Positions 45,964-58,660 of a stretch of DNA of 64,000 nucleotides are shown here, one piece after another. The notes under the pieces were generated by a model. It was not told where the DNA came from. It made no database searches and saw nothing but the letters and a program-made list of their open reading frames with translations. The translations under genes were made by a program, and so were the position numbers. The stretch is from positions 41,303,000-41,366,999 of the forward strand of contig OY747710.1 of the NCBI GenBank assembly GCA_963556495.2, in the 5' to 3' direction. The DNA comes from Valencia hispanica. Taxonomy: Eukaryota > Chordata > Actinopteri > Cyprinodontiformes > Valenciidae. Each line of letters begins with the position of its first letter. Position 1 is the stretch's first letter.

Positions 45964-46466
45964 CAATTTCCACTGCATCTGCTCCACTCCAGCATGCACT
46001 CCGCAGAGAAAACGCTCCCATTGTTGTCAATGAGAGCCTTTCCACTGCCGCTGCCGAGCGGCGCACGGCGCCGGTAGCCATTTCGAATTTTATTTTTGCC
46101 GGATGCCGGAGCAAGTCTGCCGTCAATCTACAGAAATCACTAGGCACCAACAGGATACAGAACAACCACATTTCCGGGTGTTTTTCAAAATACATCAATA
46201 AAGACGGACTAGAATTTTTTGTATGCATAGCTATATTAATATAAACCCACATATATTTATACATATGTTGTCCAAAATATCTTGACACAGAATAACAGAG
46301 AATAACTGTTTTTTTCTGTTCATCTTCCACAGAATGAAGAATTTTGTTCTGAGTTCCGAATTTATTACTGGCTTTTATCGTGAGATCTCGCAATTCTCCC
46401 GCAAGCTTCTTTGAGCACCTCTGGGCCACGGACCGGAGCCGATCTAGGGCGCATGCAGTGGAAATT
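45964..46466. mobile_element. second MITE inserted in the tandem array
   Basis: CAATTTCCACTGCAT at the left end and ATGCAGTGGAAATTG (46452-46466) at the right end are exact inverted repeats. The frame of 161 codons on the minus strand (45944-46429) spans the element and shows no domain. Confidence 0.75.
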
Positions 46467-46990
46467 GCAAACGGCTGTGGAGTGCAGTACTGAGAGTGTT
46501 CGAAACAGGGTGTGGCTTCGGCAGCATGGCGTCACGTGATGGAAATACGTTTATCTCTTAATTTCCACATACATCATCCTATCTGCACCAAATTAAACAA
46601 TCTGGATATTCGTCCAACCCCTAACCCATATGTATGCAAATATTGGGTGGGTGAGGCCTAATTCCTGCACAGCGCCCCCTAGAATCATTAAAGTATCCCC
46701 CTCAAGCGGTGCATTCAACTAGGATTGTGAATATCAGTACGTATACAATTTATGAAGACATGTTAAAGTCTTTTGAAGCCAGGGTCTATACCCCACGGGA
46801 AGTCTTCCATTTTGGTCTAAAGCTGCCATTTTTTTGCCTTTTGAACACTTTGTCATGCAGATTTGATCAGCAGGCTCAGTGGAAATTATGAGGCGGTGTT
46901 GAGGGGACGGTGCATGGGTCCCGCGATCGCGACATAAGCCAAAGCGGCGCTTTGCTGCGAGGGTCTTTCGAGGCTGCTTGCAGCTTTGAT

Positions 46991-49129
46991 TAGTTTTATG
47001 TCTGGTTTTGTCTTGCCATGTCTTGCTTTGCTCAATCTTGCCATGACATGAAACTATCTACCACAACCTTGGTAAGATAGTTTCACTATTTCTCAGCCAG
47101 TTTTAAGCCTCCTATACATTTGTTTCTGTTTCAGTTAATGACTGTGTTTTAACCTACGTGTGACATTGATGATCATTAGCACCTGCTTGGTATAATTGGT
47201 TGATCATATACTTGTCTATAATCTTACATTTCAAACTGAGATAACTCTGACCACTGTCTACAGCAGTCAAGGGAATTAACGAAAACTTCACCCTGTTGAA
47301 TAATAAAAACTAAACTCTGAATCTCTTTAACATTTGCACTTTCTCCTAGTTGCAAAATGTTCTTTTAAACAGTAGACTCATCAGTTCTCTGATAGACATG
47401 AAGTAAGGTTAACATTTTACTGTCTTCATTGTATCTTTAAATTACTACACATACTAATCCTCATAGTTTTTTCTTCAATCAGTCAGACCTTTCTCATATG
47501 TACAAAACGCAATTTTTTTACACCATTAATTCACTGTGTAACTAAGCCTGATTTAAAACTTCAAACTTGTAATATTATGGGTTCAAAATCTAATTGACTC
47601 TAAACTGATCCCATAAAAACCTCCCTCTGAATGCAGCCTTGGCTTAGAGTGTAATTTATTGAAATGTATTTTATACATCTTAGGAAAATAGGTTTGAAAT
47701 GGTATCTCACCATTGGAGGTAATGAGCCTATTTAATAATACAATAAGAGGATTTTACATATGGCTGTCCTGCAAGTTAAATTAATCAGTGTGGGGATTTT
47801 GTAGCCAGAGAACAACAGCTAATGATGTACTGAATCTAATGTCAGATTCTTCACTGATCATTTATTTAATAATATCATAACATTAAGGGCCAATCCCTCT
47901 TGACATTACAGAAATAACACCTTGTTTCTTTAAATGGCATTTACATAATCCGCATGAGTTGAAAAGTGCAGCTCAGGCTTTCTAATGTGACTGTGGCTCT
48001 GCCTTTTCATTTTATGTACATGACTTTCATCTCAGTGGCAATAAAAACGTTCCAACAAACATACGTCATAACAGACCTGTTGAAAACATCCACAAAGCAT
48101 TTTGGCTGTTTTTTCTTACACTTTTATACAATTTGATAACTGAGTTTTTATTTTATTTTAATAACTTAGATGCTCATTTGTTTGTTGATAATTATAACTA
48201 AGGAAAGGCATAGTAAGCATTTCTCTTTCACTCTTTCAAGAGTTGTTAATAAGATGGCAAAAAAATAATAATCCATCCCAAGTTGCTGAAATTTGAACAA
48301 AGATAATGTACGTTTTAACATCACCTGTGACGTCTCTTCACTTGGGGCAATTAGGGCCTAACCCCACCAGATGTCACTGTGGAGCTCTATGCACGCTTAA
48401 ATTAATCAGTAGAACAGCATTATCCTTTATAGAGTAATATAAAGACTGATTTTGTTACCAATGAAGATTTTACTATAAACATTTGTGTATAAATAAAGCC
48501 TTTGCCAGAGACAAGCTCAGTAGGCTAAATCCTCTTGGGGCACCAGAGGTTGAGGCCGGCCCATCAACATTTGTTTAAATAATGAACATATGAAATCACA
48601 GTGTGTATGCCCAACATGTGCTTAGTAGACAGCCGTGGGGCACAAATGCCATGGTCCCAGTCTGAGATCCCGCTATCGAACCACAGGGCTCCAAACCGGA
48701 AGGAAGAGATTCGCCCCATTTAGCCAAATGTAAACGTTGGTCAAGCATAACACGTATTAAAATATCGGAATAGTACATGTTACGTTGACGTTCTGTCGGA
48801 TAGTAGGGTAGAGCCATCCAATGTCTGTTATCCTTGCTAGCTACCAAGACAAAAAAAGAAGTGAACGGTAAATTTTTTGATGAAATCTAAATTTAGAACT
48901 TTGGCTCTTGAACAAAAATGAGAGATTTTTCTTTGATCACATCACAGCACTGAGACTATATTGGTAAAGGTTTTTGATGACATACGACATCCTAACAGCA
49001 GTGTATCGAAAATCTTTGTCTTGTCTCATTGGATATCAGAACAGCATTCTATATGTTTGATGTCAGCATCCTATTTGACAGATTGGACAAGTTGGTAGGA
49101 TTGTATGGTTTTATGTTAAAATTGTGTAG
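46991..49129. other. unassigned; 47630-48060 may be regulatory
   Basis: No gene. 47630-48060 is free of recognised repeats and rich in homeodomain-like AATTA and TAAT words. Function is unproven. Confidence 0.35.
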
Positions 49130-49540
49130 ATCCATTTCAACAAGCTGGGACTACTTTGCTTCATTTGGTGATTAGAAATCAGAGAAAACAAAGATACCAC
49201 AAGGTTCCGTGCTTGGGCCAGTTATATTTAACATGTACATATTACAGCAACTCTTACATTAATTATGCTGATAACATGGAAGTTTATATTTCAGTGTCGA
49301 CACTGGAACATGACCCACACAGTCGTTGAGTCAATAATGTCCAAAATCTCCATGAGTGGATGGGTCCGTTTCCTTCAGCTTAATGCAGAAAAGGCACATT
49401 ATGTCGTTTTCAGTCTTAAAATCGCAATCTTAGAAATCTAAACTCAGATAGATTAAATGAGGCTAACGACCACAAAGAAACATCAAATCTAGATGTTATA
49501 ATGGACTCTGACCGGAATTTTAACAATCACACAATGTTGT
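49130..49540 (+). mobile_element. old L2-like LINE RT relic
   Basis: Forward frames, broken by stops, give words matching the L2 RT core: (K)VPCLGQLYLT for VPQGSVLGPLLF, then INYADNMEVYISVSTLEHDP for YADDTQLYIS, and HEWMGPFPSA for the following WM block. No intact segment remains. Confidence 0.65.
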
Positions 49541-52019
49541 GATTCTTAGGTGTTTGTGTTAGGGTCATTCCTTTATTTTTGCACCTTAGATCTTGCCATT
49601 TTAGTTAATTCCTCTGTGTTAGTTTTTCTCTGCTTTTATTATCATTTGTGCACTTAGAATTGTTTTCTGTTAGATTAGTGTGCCCTTCTGCTTGTTGTTT
49701 TAGTTCAAGGTTTTTCTTTTTGTGTAGCCTTGTTCTCCTCCTCCAATAGTCCTCTCTGTACTGTTCTTCATTCATTCTTCCTCAGCCTGCCAGCTTGCTT
49801 CCCTGCACCGGTTTTTCTCATTCTATGATTTGCTTTTTCTTGCTCTCTCCCAGCTGTCTCTACTTACCTGTGATTAGTCCTTCTGATTGTTATATCATTC
49901 TCCCCTCCTCCCTCAGTAAATGAGCTTGTCTATCTTCATTGCTCTTCACTGGTTTCTTGTTGTCTTTCTTTTGGTCTTTGCTCTAGGTCTCCCCCCCCCA
50001 ACCTTTGCTGTAAGTTACCTTTTTGAAATGTAATAAACAGAGAAAACAGAAAAAAATAGTAGGTTAATTATCATAATGATGACTATTGAAAGTGCATCTT
50101 ACCATTTCTTTCTCATGACGTCATGCTTAATTTTTTTTTATGTGTGTTTGATGGGCTTTTAAAAAATGTAAAAATATTTGGTGTTTTTATGTCTTGTCTC
50201 TCTTTCTTTGTTTTGCTTTGAAGCACGTTGACTTACTTTATGAATTGTGCTACACCAATTAACATAGATTCCCTTGGCTGGTCAAAGCTGAGCATCGATC
50301 CATTCATTTATGAAAATACAAAAAGGCTTTTTTTTAAATGACTTTAGATAATAGTACCACATTAGATGTTGTTGGAATTACTTTACATTGATTACTGATT
50401 ATTTAAAATAGATTTGTGAAACTTAAGTTTTATTTATGAAGAAAAATGTGTGGTTGTCAGTTTTACCAGAAAGAAAAGTAAAAAATTCCCCGAACCCTAT
50501 CATGTATTGTCTCATCCCCATGTATAACCCCTTTTCTAAATATTTAGTACTACAAAAATCCTAAATAATACAAAACCATAACCAATCCACTTTTCCTGTA
50601 AACTTTTAAAATGCTTTTAAGCTATATTTCGGAAGGTCTCTTGAAAGATCTTTGAAGTTTGCAAAATCGCTACTTTTTCACTTATCTCAACTCAGTTGTA
50701 TAATAATAAATAATAATAAAAAAGGTAGTGGATGCTTTGGCCCATTATTAGGAGGAGCCAATCAGAAAATATTTGGAATCTTTCTAAAATACAACAGAAA
50801 AGACAGAGACACATTTAAACACTATTTTAGCATTGTCATGTATGTCCTAAAGAGCTATTTATGAACTTGGGATATTATCAGGAATCATCGCCAGGGCCAA
50901 AACAAGTTAAGTGTGTTAAAAAATATATGTTATTGTGAATACCATTTTATAATCGCATAAAATATTAGAGATGTCTAAGAAAAGTTTTAAAGCTCAATGA
51001 GAAAGGAACAGCCATTAAACAGAGGATGACAGTCTTAAAGAATGGAAATCAAAAAAGTGCCAACTTGAAGAATGAAGAAAGTTTTCCTGGGAATGGTTGA
51101 CAGTATTTGGAGGATACTCCTTTACGATAAATTGTGCATTTGCGCCTCATTACAGAACTATAGCTAATGTTATTAAGAGTTCTTCCGATTAACAAAAATT
51201 AAGTTCTTTCAATTTAGGCACTCAGCCACCACATCACTGCTCTTTTCCCTGCTCCAGCCTCCCAAAGGACTCGTCTGTCATCTGCTCAGAGTGAGCTTCC
51301 TTCAGCTTTGGGACTGGGGTGAAATGAGAGAACAGGGATACAACACTAGCTAATTGGCTTTTATGAAAAGCAAGTTACCATGAAAAGCTTGTTGCCATAG
51401 TAATTAGAAATTTTAGGAAAAAAAGCCCTGAAAATCTTGAAGTCAACCAAAACAGGAGAGCATGTTAGGTTAATGGAAAAAACTAATGTATACTCTGTCT
51501 AATGGATATAAACTTACATTTCTTGGTTCATTTTCATTTTTTTATATATCATAGGGTGAAAACCTAAAGAAAACAGAGAAAGCACAAAGAAAAATAATGA
51601 TGATAATAAATTGGATTTGGATTTAAAATAAGTCAAGCAAATCTGTCATGGATATGAAATGACCCAGAGGAGATTTTTTTCTCCTCATCACACTTTTGTA
51701 TCGCCGCTTTCAATTTCAACGGCATTGCCTTTCTGTATATCTGATTTTATAACATATACAATTTGATCTTTAGCTAAACCAGGCTACCATTAACTTTTTG
51801 AATGCAACTCTTAGATTCCATGTACAGACATATTTATTAATAAATTAGAATATCACTTCTGATGAGGCATGTACATTAAATTTAAACTACTTTTTAAATT
51901 AACCTTTAAGCAGATAGTACTAATGCATTTCATGAAGCCCACATTTCCGTGTTACCAAAAGTTGTGACTATAACCGACATCATTTTGCCCATGTCAGTCT
52001 ATGCAGTGTTTTTGAAAAG
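49541..52019. other. unassigned non-coding sequence
   Basis: 2.5 kb without a recognised gene or element. Confidence 0.4.
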
Positions 52020-53173
52020 TGAAAAGATGTGTGTTGTTCGGTGATGTGTGTTGTTTTGGTGACTTATTAACTCGTGACTCCACCCAATCCAGCAGCGTTG
52101 CTAATTTATCAACTTTGTTGCTATACCTATCAAGTTTTTAGACTCCTCTAGTGACTCTTTTTCCAAAAATTAGACTAATGACAAATCTAGTAGCTTTTTT
52201 GGTGTTTTTGGAGACTTTTGGAGACTCTGAAATAAAGAACACATCCTTACTTTTCTCATCAAGCAGGTGTGCTGGATTGGGCTCCTCTCCTGACCCAGAC
52301 TGCTTACAGCAGGTGGTCAGTCCTCACGCTGCAGCCCTGCCACCCAGGCGGCGCTCCAGTCTGAGCAAATTTTAACCCCATGGCATCTAAAGCCACCGCT
52401 GGATGATATTGCCCGCACTTAGTCAGGTTGGGATGTAAATGTAAAACTGTCTTTGTCTAAAGTAAACCACTTCAAACAAACAAACAAACAAACAAACTGA
52501 TTTCACTATCATAACCTCAGTCACTCACATCGTCCACTGTGTGTGCACCTCTCATTGACAGACATTAAACAGTCATCATGTCTCAGTCCAAGCTGGACTC
52601 TCAGAAAAACATAAAGAAGTGGGAATTGAACCCTGAATAAAAAGACTGGTTAAAACCGTTTATTGGAGATGTCACACACTGCCTGCATTGTAAAGCTGAA
52701 TTGTATGCAAAAAATAGTCACATAAAAAAAAACCTACTCAAAAGGCAAAACCTTATAACAGTCCCACCCCCACCAGACTGCAATCAATGGTTAAAAATAT
52801 TCACACAAAAAAATTTCAAAAAATGATTCCCCTCTTCTACATCGTCTATTACAACTGCATGCAGAATATGCAAATGACGTTATTCAGCGAATTCTAGCAA
52901 CTTTTGGGACAGCCAATAGCTACTCTCCATGCTGAGGAGGTGGCAAAACTGCCATCCAGTCTGTAACAAGAAGGGAAAGACGGTGAGCAAATGGAGGACG
53001 ATTCAAATATTGAAGCAGTGGGGGTAGAGCTTGTCAAGGAGGAAGAGGAGAAGCCACTGCCCCATCTATAGAAAACATATTTTTTGGCAGTAGGGTAGTT
53101 ATCGTCCATTTATCGTTATCGAGGTGAACTGGTCATTATATCATGATATTTGAGGCCATATTGCCCAGCCCTA
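52020..53173 (+). mobile_element. hAT-type relic with BED-like transposase start
   Basis: From about 52579 the forward strand reads MSQSKLDSQKNIKKWELNPE, one stop, KDWLKPFIGDVTHCLHCKAE. This is the N-terminal zinc-finger region (CxxC) typical of hAT transposases. The right end ATTGCCCAGCCCTA (about 53160-53173) matches the TAGGGCTGGGCAAT end of hAT elements. The left end was not found, so the start is approximate. Confidence 0.65.
52473..52497. repeat. (CAAA)n microsatellite
   Basis: Five to six consecutive CAAA units just upstream of the hAT relic coding start. Confidence 0.9.
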
Positions 53174-54200
53174 GTCTGATGCAATATTCTCATCTAAGAA
53201 AGTAAATATGTTTGTTTAAGCTGTAAATGGAAAATAATTTAAATGAACATAAATCAAGTCTGTTTGTAAATAACCAATATAATGTTTTTTTTCTTAGTAA
53301 GCTGAGTTACTGAATTAAATTAACTATTCAATAACATTGTAACTTATTGCATATGATTGTATACAGCAAGAGGTGCATTGTTTTTTATTTAAAGTATGAT
53401 GTTGCAGCAAGGAATTGACAATGATGTTAATTATTCTTATGGTGAGCTGTGACAGGGATTGACGACAGACGATCTCAAACCAAGTGATTGCTGAGCAGGA
53501 GTTGATATAGGCTGTGGCACGTGTGGCGTCAATCAGCCATCAGCAGACAACAGGACAGGAAGGGGTGGAGCAGGGGATCAACAAGGCAGGAACAGAGAAG
53601 ATCATAACACAGGGCCGTTTTCCACCCAGCTAGTTCTAGTGCTAGTTCGGTGTCAGAGCCTGACCTGGCACCCGTTTGTTGGTTTTCCATCACCAAAGCA
53701 CCCGTTTCTTGGTTACAAATCGGTGCTTAACCTTGCGCCAACTAAGTAAGAACTGCTTTCTCCCCTGCCCGCATGGTAACGTAAATAAGATGTGGAAGCG
53801 GTATTACAAAAGCTTAGCGTAGCGAGGCAAAACACACAACTGCTATTTTCATTGTTGTCAATGGACATAACCAAGAACATGCTCTATACACATCTTTGCA
53901 AATCCAACAGAATGAAAGCACAACAGCAGCACTTGTAAGACCACGATGAACTCGTCCTTTGTTAAAATATCTCTGTTCGCAGTCAATAATATTAATTCTC
54001 ATGGCAATCTGTACAAGCCGCAGCAGTTTAGCTTTTGCCTGTGCGTGCAGAGTGCTGTATGCTGTCAGACTGTGCCTAATGGTGCTCTCCAATACAGCCT
54101 GATAAAATAAGAACAAGATTTTTTAAATCATGTCAAACAGGCTAAGTCAACATGGTCAACCTGATAGTTAATACGGTCATTCCAGCTCAACAGTTGATCT
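53174..54200. other. unassigned; possible DNA-transposon end near 53.6 kb
   Basis: GGCCGTTTTCCACCCAGCTAGTTCTAG at about 53614 resembles a fish DNA-transposon end with the TTTTCCAC word. No partner end was found. Confidence 0.35.
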
Positions 54201-55105
54201 ATAACAACACTAAGAACCACAGTGCTGGTTCTGTTAGACCTCAGTGCACCATTTGATACTGTTGATCATGATATACTATCGGGACGACTGGAGAGCTGGG
54301 TCGGACTCTCTGGTACAGGAGAAACTTTTCATCAGAATAAACAGAAATCACATGTGGGGAACCCCAGGGCTCCATCCTCGGGCGCCTCTTATTTAAAATC
54401 TACATGCTCCCACTAGCCCAGATTACAACAACCAATAAGATTAGCTACCATAACTATGCAGATGATACTCAGCCCTACATTACGATGTCACCAGGTGACT
54501 TTGAACCCATCCAAACCCTAAGTAAATGCACTAAGTAAATCAATGGATGGATGTGCAGTAACTTTCTCCAGCTGAACAGAAACAAAACAGAAGTAATTAC
54601 TTTTGGACCTAAAAGGGAACGATCAAGAGTCAGCACACAGGGTCAGTTAATACAGCTAGAAACTACTGATCAGGCCCAAAATCAAGGTGTAGTAATAGAC
54701 TTAGACCTGAACCTCCAGGGTCAGACAAAGTCAATAACAAGGTCAGCCTTCTATCACCTGAAGAAGATTTCAAGGATTAGAGGACTGATGTCGCAACAGT
54801 ATCTCGAAAAACTCATCCATGCGTTTATCTTTAGTCTGATTGATTATTGCAACTACGTTCTCACAGGTCTGCCTAAAAACTCAATCAGACAGCTGCAGCT
54901 GATCCAGATGGCTGCTGCTCATGTCCTCACTAGAATCAGGAAAGTAGAGCACATCACCCCAGTTCTAAAGTCCTTACACTGGCTCCCTGTAGCTCAGAGA
55001 ATAGACTTCAGAATACTTTCATTGGTTTATAAATAATTGAATGGCTTAGCACCAAAGTATGTTGAAGACCTACTGAATAAGGCTTTGCCTTGTCTTTCCT
55101 AAGAT
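54201..55105 (+). mobile_element. L2-clade LINE RT, 5'-truncated
   Basis: The forward strand encodes LVLLDLSAPFDTVDHDILSG (54225), the YADDT block (54455), and a 161-codon open stretch at 54551-55036: [100 protein letters not shown]. This is a textbook L2 C-terminal RT. It has frameshifts upstream and a premature stop after YK, so it is inactive. Confidence 0.92.
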
Positions 55106-55261
55106 ACCTGTAAGACATGACTTTTCAATATCTTATTTTTGGATGGACAACGGAGAACTGACCAACTATCCCCATCTCTTTCATTTTTTTTAAGTGTTAA
55201 TGACAAGGAAATGTTCATCGTACCACTGAACGAAATTGTTGACTTCATTAGGCAAGGGAAG

Positions 55262-55600
55262 GCAACTTTATTTGTATAGCACACTTTTAACAACAAGGCA
55301 ATTCAAGGTGCTTTGGGTGATTAGGAAAAAAAAATAAAGGCACTAATAAAAGAACAGTAAAAGTATAAAGCACAAAATTGGGTACACAAAACATATGACA
55401 CATTAAAACTTATGACATTCCAGCTGTTATTAATCAGTTACTCAAAGGCAGCTCTAAACAGATGGGTTTTTAACCTTGATTTAAAGGAACTCAGTGTTTT
55501 AGCAGCTTTGCAGCAGTCTGGAAGTCTGTTCCAGATAAGGAGAGCAATCTGAAAGCTGCTTCTCCTTGTTTCGTTCTAATTCTTGGAATGATAAGTCGGA
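55262..55600 (-). mobile_element. L2-type LINE 3' UTR
   Basis: GGCAACTTTATTTGTATAGCAC, ACAAGGCAATTCAAGGTGCTTT, AACAGATGGGTTTTTAACC, AACTCAGTGTTTTAGCAG and GGAAGTCTGTTCCAGA match the common fish L2-type 3' end in reverse. Confidence 0.82.
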
Positions 55601-55607
55601 TGATTTA

Positions 55608-55670
55608 CCACATATAAAGCCCTTAATAATCAAGCTCCATCATACATCAGATATCTGATTTAATGATAGA
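55608..55670 (+). mobile_element. short L2-clade LINE fragment
   Basis: AAAGCCCTTAATAATCAAGC encodes KALNNQAPSYIRYL, the L2 ...YKALNxxAPxYI block, on the forward strand. Confidence 0.6.
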
Positions 55671-55956
55671 AGGATCGACTGTCAATTGGATCTGTAACGA
55701 TAAATGTGGTTGGAGTGTGGTAAAAGCAGAAACTATCAATAAAATCAATAAAAAAGAGACAAGCATAAGCATGGGTGGTTTCCCAGATGTTTAGGGGACA
55801 GATGAGTAATAGAATTACCTGCATCATCTGTACTCTTCCTGTCTATATAACATCTGGAGTGGGTCTAGCTCAAATTGTATCTCTGTTTTCAGAAGAAACA
55901 CCATGTACTTTTTGAAACATTTCATGACAATGGAAGTTGACTAGGTCACTCTATAA

Positions 55957-56182
55957 CAGTGTTCCTTAACCCTGGTCCTCAGGGCCCACTATCCTGCATG
56001 TTTTAAGTGTTTTCCATCTGCCACCCACCTGACCTGAATAACTGGGTGAATAACAGGTTTCTGCAGCATTTGATGGCATGATACTGCTATCATTTGAATC
56101 AGGTTTGCTAGAGCAGAGATGCATCTAAAACATTGAGGACAGTGGGCCCTGAGGACCAGGGTTAGAAAACATTGTTCTATAC
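55957..56182. mobile_element. palindromic MITE (CCTGGTCCTCAGG type)
   Basis: ACAGTGTTCCTTAACCCTGGTCCTCAGGGCCCACT on the left pairs with AGTGGGCCCTGAGGACCAGGGTTAGAAAACATTGT on the right. The long arms converge near 56070 (CACCTGACCTGAAT / ATTTGAATCAGGTTTG). TCTATA on both sides is the likely duplication. Confidence 0.9.
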
Positions 56183-56183
56183 G

Positions 56184-57880
56184 ATATACCATTGATACCA
56201 TTCCATTGTGCGTCTGACTCATCCCCATAGCATTATGCTGTCACTACCATGGCTTACACTACTTTTACAGTCAAGAGTCTACATTTATGCTCACATGTGT
56301 TCTTGCTATAAAAAAAACCTCTGGTTAAGATATAAACGATTAATGAGCAGTATCTGTTATGTAGATACTCACTGAAGATTTGTCATCATTGATTGTGTTA
56401 ATACCTAATACTAACTCATCACTGGATCCATTTAATTTGGACAGGTCAAAAAGGTTAACAGCACAATTCTATTACTCCTTTAGATAGAATAACTGGAGCT
56501 TTTTTAATATTGGGTTTTCTTTTATCTCAAGCACCTCATGCAGAAAATTAATGTATTGCTACCAAGATAAAGGTGATTGGATATCCAAAAAAAGGTTTGA
56601 GCAGCTTACTGTCAGGTAATTGGTTTCTCGGTACTGTGAGTGTTGCTGAGGCACTGTCATGATCACCTTGTTTTCAAGCGTTGAGAAGCATACCTCAGGG
56701 AGATCCCATTCATGTTTAATTCAAAAACTAACACGTAAAGGCATGATCTGCTTTGACAGTTGGTGGACAAATAAACCAAACATTCAGGTCGGTGGTTTTC
56801 TCTTTTTGCTTCACCTGAGCATTCATGCCGAGAGCATCTTTCTCTTTCCTCACCCATCCATTTCTTCTTCTCAGTGGTTGCTGTGTTGTCTCAGGAAGTG
56901 AGATGTGTTATTTTTGAGTGAACTATAGCTTCCTTTGGAGGAATATAGTTGTATATACAAGATCTTCCATAGTCTTTCGAGGATACATAAAATTATTTTT
57001 TCCTCAGCATCACTTTGTTGTGACAGTTTTTGAGTTTTATAAGCGAGTCACCCCAGTTTATTACAGAGTAACTGTCTAGTTTTGCAGGTAACTGGGGTAA
57101 AACCCCAGAGAATGAGGTCTGGGGAACATGGACGCAAAGCACCGTGTCAGAACTGCTGTCCTTTAAGGCTCATTAAATCCTGCTGTTGCATGGCCACCTA
57201 CAGTCAGACTCACAGACAGGGGGGGGGGAGGCAGACAGCTATGGTTGCAGGTAAGAAGATGAGTAAGCACGCAAGCGAGCATGAACACAGTGTAAGAGGC
57301 TACTGACAGTGAAGGTTAGCCACCCTTATTCTTCTCAAGGCCCACATGCCTGATTAATGAGAACATGTCTGCTTAATGCTTTGAGTAGGTAAATCAGGAT
57401 AAGTAGAAAAAGAGAGATAAAAGAAAACTAAATAGACAAGAGACAGCTAATCAATCACTAAGCTTAAACCCAGTGATCCTATTTTCCTATTTTTTGGTTC
57501 CTTTTCTGAAAGTTCACTTTAATTAAATAAATTGGCTCTTCTTGTTAAGGCACTGATTAATTAGAAAAAAGTACAACAATCTTATGAATCACGTCTTGCA
57601 AAATAAATCCGGGACTAAGTTTTTAAAACTAAAATGACTGTGATCTAAAAAAAATTACAAAATTGCTTTTTCAGTCCTTAATAAACACATGTATCCTATT
57701 CAATTCAACTGAAAAACAGACAATTAGTTTTAGGGGAAAATGCTAAAAAAATAAAGTAAATAGATAATTTGCAATAACCCTGTTTCTTTTGGTGTAAGGT
57801 TTGTAACTGCTGGCTATTTCACCAGAGATGTCCCATGCGTATCCTAGGTAGCAGCCTGGGGAAAATACATTTTTATTCCA
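56184..57880. other. unassigned non-coding sequence
   Basis: No gene recognised. A 10-G run lies near 57221. Confidence 0.4.
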
Positions 57881-57881
57881 T

Positions 57882-58660
57882 TCAGTTCAATTCAGTTAAA
57901 ATAAAAAACTTTAATCCCAGGGGGAAATGAAATGTTGTTGTAGCTTATATTACACAATTTTCTTCAAAGTGTTGTTGTGGATGTTGATGGCTATGGGCAG
58001 GAAGCGTCTCCTGCAGCAGTCTGTATTACAGCAACGCTAAAGAAGCCTTGACTGAAAACACTCCGTTTTATAACAGTCTAAGTAAGATCATCCACAGCCC
58101 TATCCATCATTTTCAGGTTTTATGAAGAATCCTTTTTTGCATCATCATCTCCAGATGTTACACAGTCTTTTCCAGAACAGAACCAGCCTTCTTTATCAGG
58201 TCGTTGAGCCTTTTTATGTCCCTGGCTCTGATGCTGCTACCCCTACAAATTACACTCTTCACAACAGACTTATAGAGCAGACTTTTAGACGACAATTTAT
58301 ATGCAGCATCTTGCTACAAACCTTGAAGGACCTAAGCTTCCTCAAGAAGAACAGTCTGCTTCTTGCAGAAGGGAAAGAGCAGTTGTGCCTCCAGTCCAGT
58401 TTGTTATCCAAGTGAACACAGAGGTAATTACACTTTCTGCAATCTCCTTTGTTTTGTTCCCGTTCCAGATTATTGTTTTCACATTATGACACAAAGCGGT
58501 CCCCCAGCTCTCTGTACTCAGCTTCTTGACCTTTTTTGATACAGCTGACAACTGCAGAGTATTTTTGTAGATGACAGGAGTCTGTTTCCTACTGGAAGTC
58601 AGAGGAATGGTCAATGGCTTTCCTTTTGAAGATAGACAAAATTCAACTACCGATAACTGT
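57882..58660 (-). mobile_element. Rex1: Rex1 LINE 3' part, decayed
   Basis: It starts with the Rex1 tail (ATTCA-like words, CTTTAATCCCAGGGGGAAAT). On the reverse strand it follows the Rex1 C-terminus (words matching GSVLG, RLNDLI-KKAG, KLRSFKVCSKML), ending in worn RT near 58660. It is more diverged than the copies at 2.2-3.9 kb and 61.3 kb and has small deletions. Confidence 0.88.

Larger units (their letters stand above)
43536..46990 (+). mobile_element. multi-kilobase fish repeat with ~323-bp internal tandem units
   Basis: The left end has TTATTATTCTTCCGGAAAATTTGGC then TTTTGGAGGCC. The right end has CGAGGGTCTTTCGAGGCTGCTTGCAGCTTTGATT. Both are known from a dispersed teleost repeat. Between them an array repeats the order GTGGGCGTGGC, CACCCCCTAGAATCA, GTCTCTTGGAGCCATGGTCC, GGCCATTTTGAAT, CTCCTCCTAGAGCTTTTCAC, GGCATTGGGGATCAAAA. 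Units start near 44408, 44731, 45593, 45934 and 46647. Unit spacing is 323-341 bp once the two MITE insertions are removed. No protein is encoded. I do not know the superfamily. Confidence 0.75.

Noticed and set aside
45944..46429. 161-codon minus-strand frame
   Set aside because: It lies across a MITE with inverted terminal repeats and has no domain or splice context.
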